In this document: positions 56,041-64,000 of the stretch, piece after piece
Position numbering within the stretch: the first letter of the stretch is position 1
Layout: the number at the start of each line of letters is the position of its first letter
From: Candidatus Vallotiella adelgis
Lineage (GTDB): Bacteria; Pseudomonadota; Gammaproteobacteria; Burkholderiales; Burkholderiaceae
Length of the DNA: 64,000 nucleotides
Assembly (NCBI RefSeq): GCF_020541305.1
Contig: NZ_CP047396.1
Location: 620,001-684,000, forward strand
Direction of reading: 5' to 3'
The notes under the pieces: model-generated
The model's database searches: none
What the model was told of the DNA's origin: nothing
Seen by the model: the letters and a program-made list of their open reading frames with translations, nothing else
Program-made: the position numbers and the translations under genes

Positions 56041-57117
56041 TCAGACGCTCGCCATTAGTGTCGCACGCACATCGGCATCGGGCGCTCCCGTAATGAGCGC
56101 ATCACCAATTTTTCGCAATAAGATAAACTGTATCGTGCCGCTGTTTGCTTTCTTATCGACCTGCATTAGTTTAAGATACCGATCTATCCCAAGTGACGGC
56201 GCGCAGGTAGGTAAGTGTGCTGCGCTGATCAATCGCATTAATCGTTCCCGCGTAGCTTCTTCAAGTAAACCAAGGCGTACCGACAGATCCGAGGCCATAA
56301 CCATTCCACAACCGACTGCCTCACCATGTAGCCACTGGCCATACCCGAGTCCGGCCTCGATTGCATGACCAAATGTATGGCCAAAGTTGAGTATCGCTCG
56401 CAAACCAGTTTCACGCTCGTCAGCAGCGACTATCTGTGCCTTTAATTCACAGGAGGACTTAACTGCATATGCTAGCGCTAATGCATTACGTTGATTTAGT
56501 GCGTTGATATTCGATTCGATCCAGGAAAAAAATTTAGGATCAGCAATGGCTGCTGTTTTAATAATTTCAGCTAGGCCGGAGGCACACTCGCGCTTCGGCA
56601 GCATATCTAATGTTCTGATATCAGCGATTACTGCTTGCGGCTGATAGAACACCCCAATCATATTCTTGCCGAGCGGATGATTAATGCCGGTCTTACCTCC
56701 AATAGAGGAATCAACCTGGGAGAGTAGTGTAGTCGGCACCTGTATGAACGGCACGCCTCGCATGTAACATGCGGCAGCAAAGCCGGTCATATCGCCGATA
56801 ACACCCCCGCCTAGCGCGACTAATGTTACTTTGCGGTCCGCATGCTCACCCAGCAATTCATCAAATATCTGATTCAGCGTTTTCCAGTTTTTATGGACTT
56901 CACCATCTGGCAGCACGATCGTCTGCACACGCTTACCAGCGCGCTTAAGCGTTGCTCGCAACTGTGCGCCGTAGAGTGGTTCGATCGTACTATTAGTAAC
57001 AATAGCTGCAGATGTTCCGTCAATATAAGGCGCGAATAATGCCTCCTGGTGAATCAAATCCTCACCGATATGGATCGGATAGGCGCGTTCGCCCAATGCA
57101 ACTTTAATATAGATCAT
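56041..57117 (-). CDS. aroB: 3-dehydroquinate synthase
   Basis: Second step of the shikimate pathway, NAD- and metal-dependent cyclisation of DAHP. From [20 protein letters not shown] the product has 358 residues. [20 protein letters not shown] lies near 95, [20 protein letters not shown] near 127, [13 protein letters not shown] near 239 with metal-binding His, and [16 protein letters not shown] near 260. I use the ATG at 57117, which aligns with Burkholderia. Upstream alternatives are ATG 57138 and GTG 57144; the latter overlaps the aroK stop. All lack a clear ribosome-binding site, suggesting coupling to aroK. Confidence 0.96.
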   Translation of the reverse strand: MIYIKVALGERAYPIHIGEDLIHQEALFAPYIDGTSAAIVTNSTIEPLYGAQLRATLKRAGKRVQTIVLPDGEVHKNWKTLNQIFDELLGEHADRKVTLVALGGGVIGDMTGFAAACYMRGVPFIQVPTTLLSQVDSSIGGKTGINHPLGKNMIGVFYQPQAVIADIRTLDMLPKRECASGLAEIIKTAAIADPKFFSWIESNINALNQRNALALAYAVKSSCELKAQIVAADERETGLRAILNFGHTFGHAIEAGLGYGQWLHGEAVGCGMVMASDLSVRLGLLEEATRERLMRLISAAHLPTCAPSLGIDRYLKLMQVDKKANSGTIQFILLRKIGDALITGAPDADVRATLMASV

Positions 57118-57140
57118 ATGGGGCGATTCAACAAACATAG

Positions 57141-57713
57141 TCACGGGGAGGGGGAAAGGGTGTCTTGTGATGGATCGCTATCAAGCTGTAGTCGGATGTT
57201 GATTGGCTCTAGTTGTGCCAATACTATATTAATAAGACCACTAACGGTAGATTGTCCGGTTTCAATCACAAAATGGGCGCATGCACGATATAGCGGATCC
57301 CGCAGCTTGAACAACGATTCTAGCTTATCGAGTGCATTATCGACCTGTAGTAGTGGACGGTTCTTGTCATGACGGGTGCGCAACCATAGATCGTACGGTG
57401 TAGCATGCAAATAAATGACAATACCGCGCGTATGCAGCCACTCACGATTTTCAGGCCACATCACTGCGCCGCCGCCTGTTGCAAGGACTAGGTCTGGAAG
57501 ACACGTTAATTCGTCGATGATCGCTGATTCCCGGTGGCGGAAGCCATCTTCTCCCTCGTGCGCGAATATCATAGGGATTTGAACACCTGTGCGAGACTCG
57601 ATTTCATGGTCGGAGTCGACGAAGGGGCGGCCGAGACGGCGGGCGATAGTACGGCCAACCGTCGTTTTTCCTGCCCCCATCAATCCGATGAAAAAAATTC
57701 TGGCATTTTCCAT
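57141..57713 (-). CDS. aroK: Shikimate kinase
   Basis: Phosphorylates shikimate in the pathway to chorismate. The product has 190 residues. Walker [21 protein letters not shown] begins near residue 9, the shikimate-binding [14 protein letters not shown] is near 30, [14 protein letters not shown] near 75, and the lid arginine in [10 protein letters not shown] near 115. The ATG at 57713 is preferred to a TTG at 57725. It forms an operon with aroB. In Burkholderia pilM-Q precede aroK (recalled); here they are gone, so this gene needs its own promoter, which I could not identify. Confidence 0.95.
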   Translation of the reverse strand: MENARIFFIGLMGAGKTTVGRTIARRLGRPFVDSDHEIESRTGVQIPMIFAHEGEDGFRHRESAIIDELTCLPDLVLATGGGAVMWPENREWLHTRGIVIYLHATPYDLWLRTRHDKNRPLLQVDNALDKLESLFKLRDPLYRACAHFVIETGQSTVSGLINIVLAQLEPINIRLQLDSDPSQDTLSPSP

Positions 57714-59757
57714 CACGTTACGCAACTGTATTTGGAATATACATCTACTACTCTATTCTAGTAGCTTAATTGCAAACATTATTGTTTGTCGAGATCAGCG
57801 TGCAGTGCTATCGTTACTTTATGAGTTAGAATACGTATTACAATAGGCTACATGGACAATTTTTTACATTATCCTAATATGTTCCTTAGTTTTGGTATGT
57901 GACTGTTAAAAAATCTGCGATGAAACTACCTCGACAAGACTGTAATGCATACGCTACTAACTAGTCATAACAACACCCTCTGCTAGATGTCGTAGATTAA
58001 TAGACGAGTCTACCAAGACCTACTCTCCACAATACTTAGTCTGAGTTGAGCCTATCTAATAGTAGTTAAAGTAACAAATTTACTAATCTACTGCAGTGGT
58101 CAACGCAAGCCTTTTCCTTGAAGGAAGCACTGATCAGTTGGAGATCCTCAGAATGGACGCGAAGACTTTATCGCTCGGATTATCCTGTTAATAGATGTAC
58201 TAACCGAGACTATGCCCCTATTATCAGCTTCTATGCATATCTTGCTTTGATTTTTATATAAGATCTTTGATCTTCAATACCATCTTTAATAAAATCTGGC
58301 TAGTATCACACATAAGTGAAGCATGATGCACAACCCCACTGTACCAAGTTCGAAAAAGAATCTATCACGCGTCTTAACGATGAGCATCTTGACCAACATT
58401 TTCCGCGTTGGTAGAGAATGCTCGGATTAGCGTTTATAACGCTACGGTCTAATGCCTAAATTATTGTCTAAATATCTTCGTGTTTTCTGATAAGGCAGTG
58501 CGAACAGGCCGATAGACAACAGCTAAAGACGACCATGACTTTGCAAACTCTGGTGCTACAATTGCAGATTCCGATATGATCCATATAAGATTGCTTTGCC
58601 TCCTTCTTGAGAGGCTGTTCGCTTGCAGTAACGCCGCTGATGAATAGAACTGCATAGAACTATTACGCGTTGGCTAGATGCAGTGACATGTTTCCTGACA
58701 ACATTCTTACGAACTATACGTATATTGATGCGAGCACGTAAGTTGCTATGTGCGTCTAGCGTAGCCTCGAAAAGACACGGCGAAATCTTGTTCGATGAAG
58801 GCGAGCGAGATTTCCAGTCGCAACATCGAATATTATATTTACCGTAGTATCTATAGTGCGCAAAAAAAGTTTCTAATCATTTAGTTAGATTTGATTTATC
58901 GATCTCGAGATCAAGAGCAGCGCGACTCAGAAAACCGAGAAAAGACTACGCTTCAATACAATCACTAGATTTAGATACGTCTCAGGCAAGCAGGGGTTTT
59001 CTAACTACTACTTCAGAAACAGGGCTTAAAAAGCCGTACAGTAGCGGACCAACACGGGTTATCAACGTATCCATCATTGCATATGTAGGTAAAATCCGCA
59101 TTGATTCCCCGTACAGGCTAAGTGCGAGCAATACTCTAGCTTATGTACAGATTAGATTGTGTAATCTTTATATATACTCTGCTGTCAAACGGCAACATCT
59201 TAATCCTACCGCACTATAAGTAATAGTAATCGTTCTTCTAATCCACTACGAACGAATCAATTGTGGGTCTACCTAAAATAGATAACGTTTTTACAGGTCA
59301 CCGGCTGGTTTCACCACTATTGAACTAGTTTAGGTGCACGAGGGACCATCATATCAGATATCGTCAGGTAATATTTTCGTGTACAACATGTGCATGTAGA
59401 CTCAAAATTTGACATTGTTAAGCATGTTAATGAGCAGAGGGGTACGCCGCTGAATGCTTCTGCGTATGTCGATACCGTTGGCCAGACTACTTTCTGGGCT
59501 AGACTATTTCCTAGTCATCTCGATCTAGGTTGACGACCGCGCAACGTTATCTTTCTTCCGTGAACTAGTATCTAATAGATAAAAAAAGAATTTTGCATAC
59601 TTTTTCTATTATGTCGCTGCCGAATATTTCAGCCGATCGACTAGCAGCAGCTTACTTACGTCACATCGCAGCCATAATAGATATTCTTTCAGGCGATGGG
59701 AGCGGCTCTATCAGTAAGCCCCCGCTATAATTGTGAGTTCGTTTCTCTGATACCCAC
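57714..59757. other. 2-kb gene-free stretch where pil genes are expected
   Basis: Burkholderia has the type IV pilus genes pilMNOPQ between mrcA and aroK. I searched the minus strand for PilQ and PilM signatures and found none. The DNA is of mixed composition with many stops in all frames. It must hold the promoters of divergent aroK and mrcA. Confidence 0.6.
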
Positions 59758-62139
59758 ATGCAACCAACAACGCCTGACGCCTCTTCTCCTTCGACTGGCC
59801 TAACGCACAAGCCTACCCTATTGTGGCAGGTTCTACTTATGCTAGGCATGCTACTAGTCGGAACGATGCTGGCACTAGCGCTAGTTTTATTCTACGCAGT
59901 TATCATTGCTGAGCGTAATTTACCACCGTTAGACTCATTGACGGACTACCGACCCAAGGTTCCGCTGCGCATCTATACAACGGACCATGTGCTGATCGGA
60001 GAATTTGGTCAAGAACGCAGGCATCTTGTTCGATTCAACGAAATCCCAAAGGTAATGAAAAACGCGGTTCTTGCAATCGAAGACTATCGTTTTTACGATC
60101 ATGGTGGAGTTGACCTAACCAGCATTCTACGCGCCGGCATAGCTAATTTCACCCGAGGTGGCAATCTGCAAGGAGCAAGTACAATCACAATGCAGGTAGC
60201 TCGCAACTTTTTTTTATCCAGCGAGAAAACCTATACCCGTAAGCTGTATGAGATGCTGCTCGCGCATAAAATCGAGTCAGCATTGACAAAGGATCAGATT
60301 CTTGAGGTCTATATGAATCAGATCTACCTTGGACAACGTGCATACGGTTTCTCTAGTGCTGCTCGCGTATACTTTGGCAAGAATTTGAAAGACGTGACGC
60401 TCGCTCAGGCCGCTATGCTCGCCGGCCTGCCTAAGGCACCATCTGTATATAACCCCGTAGTAAATCCCCAGCGTGCGAAGATACGACAGAAGTACATCTT
60501 GCAACGTATGCTCAGGTTGCACTATGTCAGCGTAGATCAATATAATGTAGCAATACGTGAACCGCTCGCGCTTAAAACGGTGGGCGAACCTTATACAGTA
60601 CACGCTGAATACGTAGCTGAGATAGTACGACAATTAATGTACGCGCAGTATCAAGACGAGACCTATACGCGGGGCTTTGAGGTCGTGACAACGATTGATT
60701 CAGCAAATCAAGAAGCCGCATATTGGGCTGTGCGCAAAGGTGTAATGGATTATGACCACCGCCATAGCTATCGCGGACCGGAAGGATTTGTTGAATTACC
60801 AAAAAATGCTGCTGAGCGTGAGCAGGCGATCGAGAATGCATTGCTCGACCATCCAGATAACGGAGACTTAGTTGCTGCCGTTGTTACGCAAGTTGACCTA
60901 CACAAGGTCAAGGCTTCGCTAATCGACGGTCACACCGTCATCATTCGAGGTGGCGGTCTACGCTTCGCTGCTGATACCTTGTCTCGTCATCAATCCCAGA
61001 AAAACCAGCGCATCCGACCAGGATCAATTATCCGAATAATAAAAGCCGCGGATAGTACATGCAGTATCGTGCAGTTACCGCGGGTCGAGAGCGCTCTTAT
61101 CGCGCTCTCGCCGCAAGATGGTGCGATCCGCGCACTGATTGGTGGATTTGACTTTAACAAGAGTAAATTTAATCACGTGACGCAAGCGTGGCGGCAGCCC
61201 GGCTCAAGCTTCAAGCCATTCATCTATTCAGCTGCACTAGAAAAGGGATTAGGTCCGGCAACGATCATCAATGATACGCCATTGTACTTTCCATCAACTA
61301 CGCTTGATGGCCAAGCATGGGAACCGAAAAACTACGGCTACGGCTACGATGGTCCGATAACAATGCGCACCGCGCTGCAGAAGTCGAGAAATCTCGTATC
61401 AATAAGGATTCTAGACTATATCGGCACGCATTACGCACAACAGTACATCACAAATTTCGGTTTCGACGCGGGAAAGCACCCTACCTACTTGCCGATGGCG
61501 CTCGGTGTAGGACTCGTCACTCCATTACAAATGGCCATCGGCTATGCTGTATTCGCTAACGGTGGCTACCGGATTAATCCTTATCTGATTTCTGAGGTTA
61601 CTGATTCGAGGGGTGCGCTTGTCGCGAACGTGCAGCCGGTGGTGGCTGAGCAGAATGCGCCTCGCGCAGTCGATGCGCGTAATGCGTATATAATGAACGA
61701 TCTGCTCATAGACGCTGCACAACGTGGAACAGGCGCTAAGTCGAACGTTCTTAAACGCATTGATATCTGCGGTAAGACAGGCACAACCAACGACTCGCGT
61801 GATGCCTGGTTCGCCGGCTACCAGCACACGCTAGTAGCGATCGCATGGATCGGGTTTGATAGCTCTCATGGTTTAGGCGATCGAGAAACCGGCAGTAGTC
61901 TTGCACTACCTATTTGGATTGATTACATGGGTAGAGCATTGAAGGATAAGCCTTCATATATTATGCCTCGACCGCCTGGCATAGAGGAAATCGATGGCGA
62001 GCTGTACTATGCAAACCTGCTGCCTGGCTCAGGCTTTATAGCGACGGTTGACATGCCCGCCCCAGCACTAACTAGTGAATCACTAGGCACGACATCAGCC
62101 TCGGATGTCAACTCAGTAGTAGACGCATCAAAACGATAG
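59758..62139 (+). CDS. mrcA: Penicillin-binding protein 1A
   Basis: Bifunctional peptidoglycan glycosyltransferase and transpeptidase of 793 residues in the inner membrane, active in the periplasm. A transmembrane anchor spans about 23-48. The GT51 domain has catalytic Glu108 in AIEDYRFYDHGG, then QGASTITMQVARNFFLS and KDQILEVYMNQIYLGQRAYG. The transpeptidase has SxxK at Ser483-Lys486 (RQPGSSFKPFIYSA), the SxN motif in KSRNLVSIRI, and KTGT at 673-676 (CGKTGTTNDSRDAWF). All catalytic motifs are intact. There is no good ribosome-binding site before the ATG. Retention with murA shows a peptidoglycan wall is still made. Confidence 0.97.
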   Translation: MQPTTPDASSPSTGLTHKPTLLWQVLLMLGMLLVGTMLALALVLFYAVIIAERNLPPLDSLTDYRPKVPLRIYTTDHVLIGEFGQERRHLVRFNEIPKVMKNAVLAIEDYRFYDHGGVDLTSILRAGIANFTRGGNLQGASTITMQVARNFFLSSEKTYTRKLYEMLLAHKIESALTKDQILEVYMNQIYLGQRAYGFSSAARVYFGKNLKDVTLAQAAMLAGLPKAPSVYNPVVNPQRAKIRQKYILQRMLRLHYVSVDQYNVAIREPLALKTVGEPYTVHAEYVAEIVRQLMYAQYQDETYTRGFEVVTTIDSANQEAAYWAVRKGVMDYDHRHSYRGPEGFVELPKNAAEREQAIENALLDHPDNGDLVAAVVTQVDLHKVKASLIDGHTVIIRGGGLRFAADTLSRHQSQKNQRIRPGSIIRIIKAADSTCSIVQLPRVESALIALSPQDGAIRALIGGFDFNKSKFNHVTQAWRQPGSSFKPFIYSAALEKGLGPATIINDTPLYFPSTTLDGQAWEPKNYGYGYDGPITMRTALQKSRNLVSIRILDYIGTHYAQQYITNFGFDAGKHPTYLPMALGVGLVTPLQMAIGYAVFANGGYRINPYLISEVTDSRGALVANVQPVVAEQNAPRAVDARNAYIMNDLLIDAAQRGTGAKSNVLKRIDICGKTGTTNDSRDAWFAGYQHTLVAIAWIGFDSSHGLGDRETGSSLALPIWIDYMGRALKDKPSYIMPRPPGIEEIDGELYYANLLPGSGFIATVDMPAPALTSESLGTTSASDVNSVVDASKR

Positions 62140-62192
62140 GGCATTATGAGACTATTCTGAGAATATTGATCACTCTACAGAGGCTTGTCGGA

Positions 62193-62528
62193 TCACAACG
62201 CGCGAGTAAGCATAACTGATTGACCTGTATGCAGTGACACTACGGCAGACAACGTTTCAAAAAACTCGGTGGAGGTTCGGGTATCGAGCCAAACACCATC
62301 AACATACTTAAAGTGATACCCACCAGACTTCGCTGCAATCCAGATTTCACGCATCGAAAGCTGCAGGTTTACGATGATCTTTGAATCGACGTCGAATTCG
62401 AGCTTTAGTACGTTTCCGATTCGCTCGCATTCGACGTCGATACCCACCTCATCAGCCACATCTTCGACTGCAGTTTGCACGGCATCAAGCGTTTGTTCGG
62501 CTAGCTCCAGATATTCTGCGTTGGTCAT
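62193..62528 (-). CDS. cyaY: Frataxin homologue CyaY
   Basis: Iron-binding regulator of Fe-S cluster assembly that modulates IscS. The 111-residue alpha/beta sandwich starts MTNAEYLELAEQTLDAVQ. An acidic ridge lies in the first helix region (EDVADEVGIDVE), and the signature IWIAAKSGGYHFKY is near residue 67. It lies divergent from the LptM-like gene and convergent with mrcA, as in Burkholderia. Its retention with grxD points to continuing Fe-S metabolism. Confidence 0.95.
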   Translation of the reverse strand: MTNAEYLELAEQTLDAVQTAVEDVADEVGIDVECERIGNVLKLEFDVDSKIIVNLQLSMREIWIAAKSGGYHFKYVDGVWLDTRTSTEFFETLSAVVSLHTGQSVMLTRAL

Positions 62529-62563
62529 GCTAAACTCCAGAACTTAGGTTAATGAGGTGTCTC

Positions 62564-62872
62564 ATGCAGGTTACTTCAGGATTATCAAAAATTATAGCTG
62601 GTCCACGCGTATGCATCGTCGTAGTGTCATGTAGTATCATAGCCTCAGGCATCGCCGTTCTTGCAGGTTGTGGACAACGAGGCCCGTTGTATCTGCCTAA
62701 TGTGCCACCGTTGCCCAAACAACCGGCCTTCATTACACAAGCGGAGCGCGCTATCGACATATCATCGGCTCACGGCGTCGTGGACGCATCTCCGACTCCA
62801 TTCATAAGCCCATTGCAGCACAATCTTCGGACCGCATCCAGTCTGTCTGTTCCACGATCCACCCACAATTAA
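62564..62872 (+). CDS. lptM: LptM-like small lipoprotein (YifL family)
   Basis: Short lipoprotein anchored in the outer membrane; in E. coli LptM helps LptD assembly. A hydrophobic signal segment (VVVSCSIIASGIAVLAGC) ends in the lipobox LAGC, followed by the family signature GQRGPLYLPNVPPLPKQP. The ~65-residue tail is low-complexity and longer than in relatives. The start is taken as the ATG at 62564 (MQVTSGLSK) because GAGG lies 6 bp before it; ATG 62552 is the alternative. LysA begins 4 bp after the stop, so they are an operon, as in Burkholderia and in E. coli-type yifL-dapF neighbourhoods. Confidence 0.85.
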   Translation: MQVTSGLSKIIAGPRVCIVVVSCSIIASGIAVLAGCGQRGPLYLPNVPPLPKQPAFITQAERAIDISSAHGVVDASPTPFISPLQHNLRTASSLSVPRSTHN

Positions 62873-62875
62873 TTC

Positions 62876-64000
62876 ATGGCTAATGCTTTCGCCTACATCG
62901 ACGGTCAACTGCACGCCGAACGATTATCCGCCCACCAGCTTGCTGAAGAGTACGGAACACCGCTCTACGTCTATTCTCGTGCTGCACTAACTGAAGCATA
63001 TCAGTCTTATGTAAACGCGTTCACGGGCTATCGCTCGAAAATTTATTATGCAGTAAAAGCGAACAGTAATCTTGCTGTTTTGAACGTGTTCGCACGCCTG
63101 GGCGCTGGATTCGATATCGTGTCCAGCGGTGAATTCGCTCGCGTGCTGGCTGCTAGTGGTAAACCACACGATGTGGTGTTTTCCGGTGTCGGAAAACGTA
63201 CTACTGAGATACAAATTGTTTTAGAGGCAGGCGGACGTTGCTTCAATGTCGAGTCGCTAGACGAGTTAGAGCGACTAAACCAGATTGCTAGCGAATCGAG
63301 CCAGATTGCACCGATATCGCTGCGCGTGAACCCCGATGTCGATGCAAAAACCCATCCATATATTTCGACGGGCCTCAGGGCGAACAAGTTCGGCGTCGCT
63401 TTAGACGATGCGCGTGCAGCCTATCGTGCAGCGCTAGGCATGAAACATCTGCGCATTGAGGGAATCGACTGTCATATTGGGTCTCAGATTACTGAGATCC
63501 CTCCCTATCTGCATGCCATTGATAAGATACTCGAGTTAGTTGATCAAGTGGAAGCAGACGGCTCGTCAATTAACCATATTGACATCGGTGGTGGCTTAGG
63601 TATTCGCTACAATAATGAAACACCGCCAGATATCGGCACATTTGTGAGAACAATACTAAACCACTTCGATCGGCGTGGACATGGTCATCGTGAAATATGG
63701 TTTGAGCCTGGGCGCTCACTAGTTGGCAATGCGGGCATTTTGCTGACTCGCGTCGAATATTTAAAGACGGGGACAATCAAAAATTTTGCAATCGTTGATG
63801 CGGCAATGAACGATCTCGCGCGCCCCGCCATCTACAATGCGTATCACAAAGTTGACGCGGTTACACCGCGTGATGGCCAGCTACCTGCAACTTACGACAT
63901 CGTTGGCCCAGTATGCGAGAGTGGTGACTGGTTAGCTCGCGATCGATCACTTGCCCTAAAGTCCGGAGACCTGCTCGCGATACGGTCGGCGGGCGCGTAT
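62876..64000 (+). CDS. lysA: Diaminopimelate decarboxylase, 3' end cut by window
   Basis: PLP enzyme that decarboxylates meso-diaminopimelate to lysine, the last lysine step. About 375 residues are visible. They include TPLYVYSRAALTEAY near residue 28, the PLP-binding Lys in IYYAVKANSNLAVL near 61, GIDCHIGSQI near 200, HIDIGGGLGIRYN near 238, FEPGRSLVGNAG near 281, and the catalytic Cys in GPVCESGDWLARD near 346. The frame is open to the window end. The start is ATG 62876, immediately after lptM. Lysine is an essential amino acid for insects, fitting a nutritional role. Confidence 0.96.
   Translation, partial: MANAFAYIDGQLHAERLSAHQLAEEYGTPLYVYSRAALTEAYQSYVNAFTGYRSKIYYAVKANSNLAVLNVFARLGAGFDIVSSGEFARVLAASGKPHDVVFSGVGKRTTEIQIVLEAGGRCFNVESLDELERLNQIASESSQIAPISLRVNPDVDAKTHPYISTGLRANKFGVALDDARAAYRAALGMKHLRIEGIDCHIGSQITEIPPYLHAIDKILELVDQVEADGSSINHIDIGGGLGIRYNNETPPDIGTFVRTILNHFDRRGHGHREIWFEPGRSLVGNAGILLTRVEYLKTGTIKNFAIVDAAMNDLARPAIYNAYHKVDAVTPRDGQLPATYDIVGPVCESGDWLARDRSLALKSGDLLAIRSAGAY

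Noticed and set aside
57726-59757. Search for PilQ and PilM remnants.
   Set aside because: No ordered matches to secretin or actin-like motifs could be found by eye.

Overview
The window looks like a piece of a strongly reduced and still decaying genome from a Burkholderiaceae bacterium close to Burkholderia, Paraburkholderia and Mycetohabitans. TrpD, TrpC, HisA-I, PrfA, SspA, GrxD and AroB all match the Burkholderia forms I know nearly residue for residue, and several gene blocks keep Burkholderia order (trpD-trpC-ung, prfA-prmC-grxD, murA-hisG-D-C-B-H-A-F-I-E, thiO-S-G-E, aroK-aroB, mrcA/cyaY/lysA). By hand count about 49% of the window is intact protein-coding sequence and about 7% is stable RNA. 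The remaining ~44% is AT-leaning DNA without genes, and parts of it can still be read as eroded genes. No insertion sequence, phage, plasmid function or CRISPR array was seen. This is the pattern of a vertically inherited endosymbiont in mid-reduction. The amino-acid focus (Trp, His, aromatic and Lys steps) suggests a nutritional insect symbiont, for example the adelgid symbiont lineage Candidatus Vallotia. That name is an inference from memory, not a database result.

Layout. 1-555: 5' part of rsmH (minus strand) and a dead mraZ. 1978-7539: complete rRNA operon on the minus strand with promoter, boxA, 16S, tRNA-Ile, tRNA-Ala, 23S, 5S and a strong terminator. 9451-15314: rpe, relics of gph and trpG, then intact trpD-trpC and ung. 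17503-20939: ychF and an aminopeptidase P. 21415-25612: hemA pseudogene, prfA, prmC, grxD, ubiX pseudogene. 26617-28965: an APC amino-acid permease and a cold-shock gene. 31426-32972: tRNA-Thr, sspB and an sspA carrying ten perfect in-frame 18-bp repeats. 35126-36313: a DegS/DegQ-like periplasmic protease. 36383-45093: compact his operon led by murA. 47770-51179: thiO-S-G-E. 53975-54709: an OmpW-like porin. 56041-57713: aroK-aroB. 59758-64000: mrcA, cyaY, an LptM-like lipoprotein and the first part of lysA.

Function. The retained genes cover histidine synthesis (the visible operon lacks only hisZ), middle steps of tryptophan synthesis, shikimate-pathway steps, the last step of lysine synthesis, the thiazole half of thiamine, peptidoglycan synthesis, translation termination, Fe-S and redox proteins, and envelope stress. 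The decayed genes form a pattern: hemA (haem precursor), ubiX (ubiquinone), and no petABC genes where Burkholderia carries them beside sspA. Together these point to loss of the aerobic respiratory branch. Decay of trpG with trpE missing, beside intact trpDC, suggests that anthranilate comes from a partner, from the host, or from genes elsewhere in this genome.
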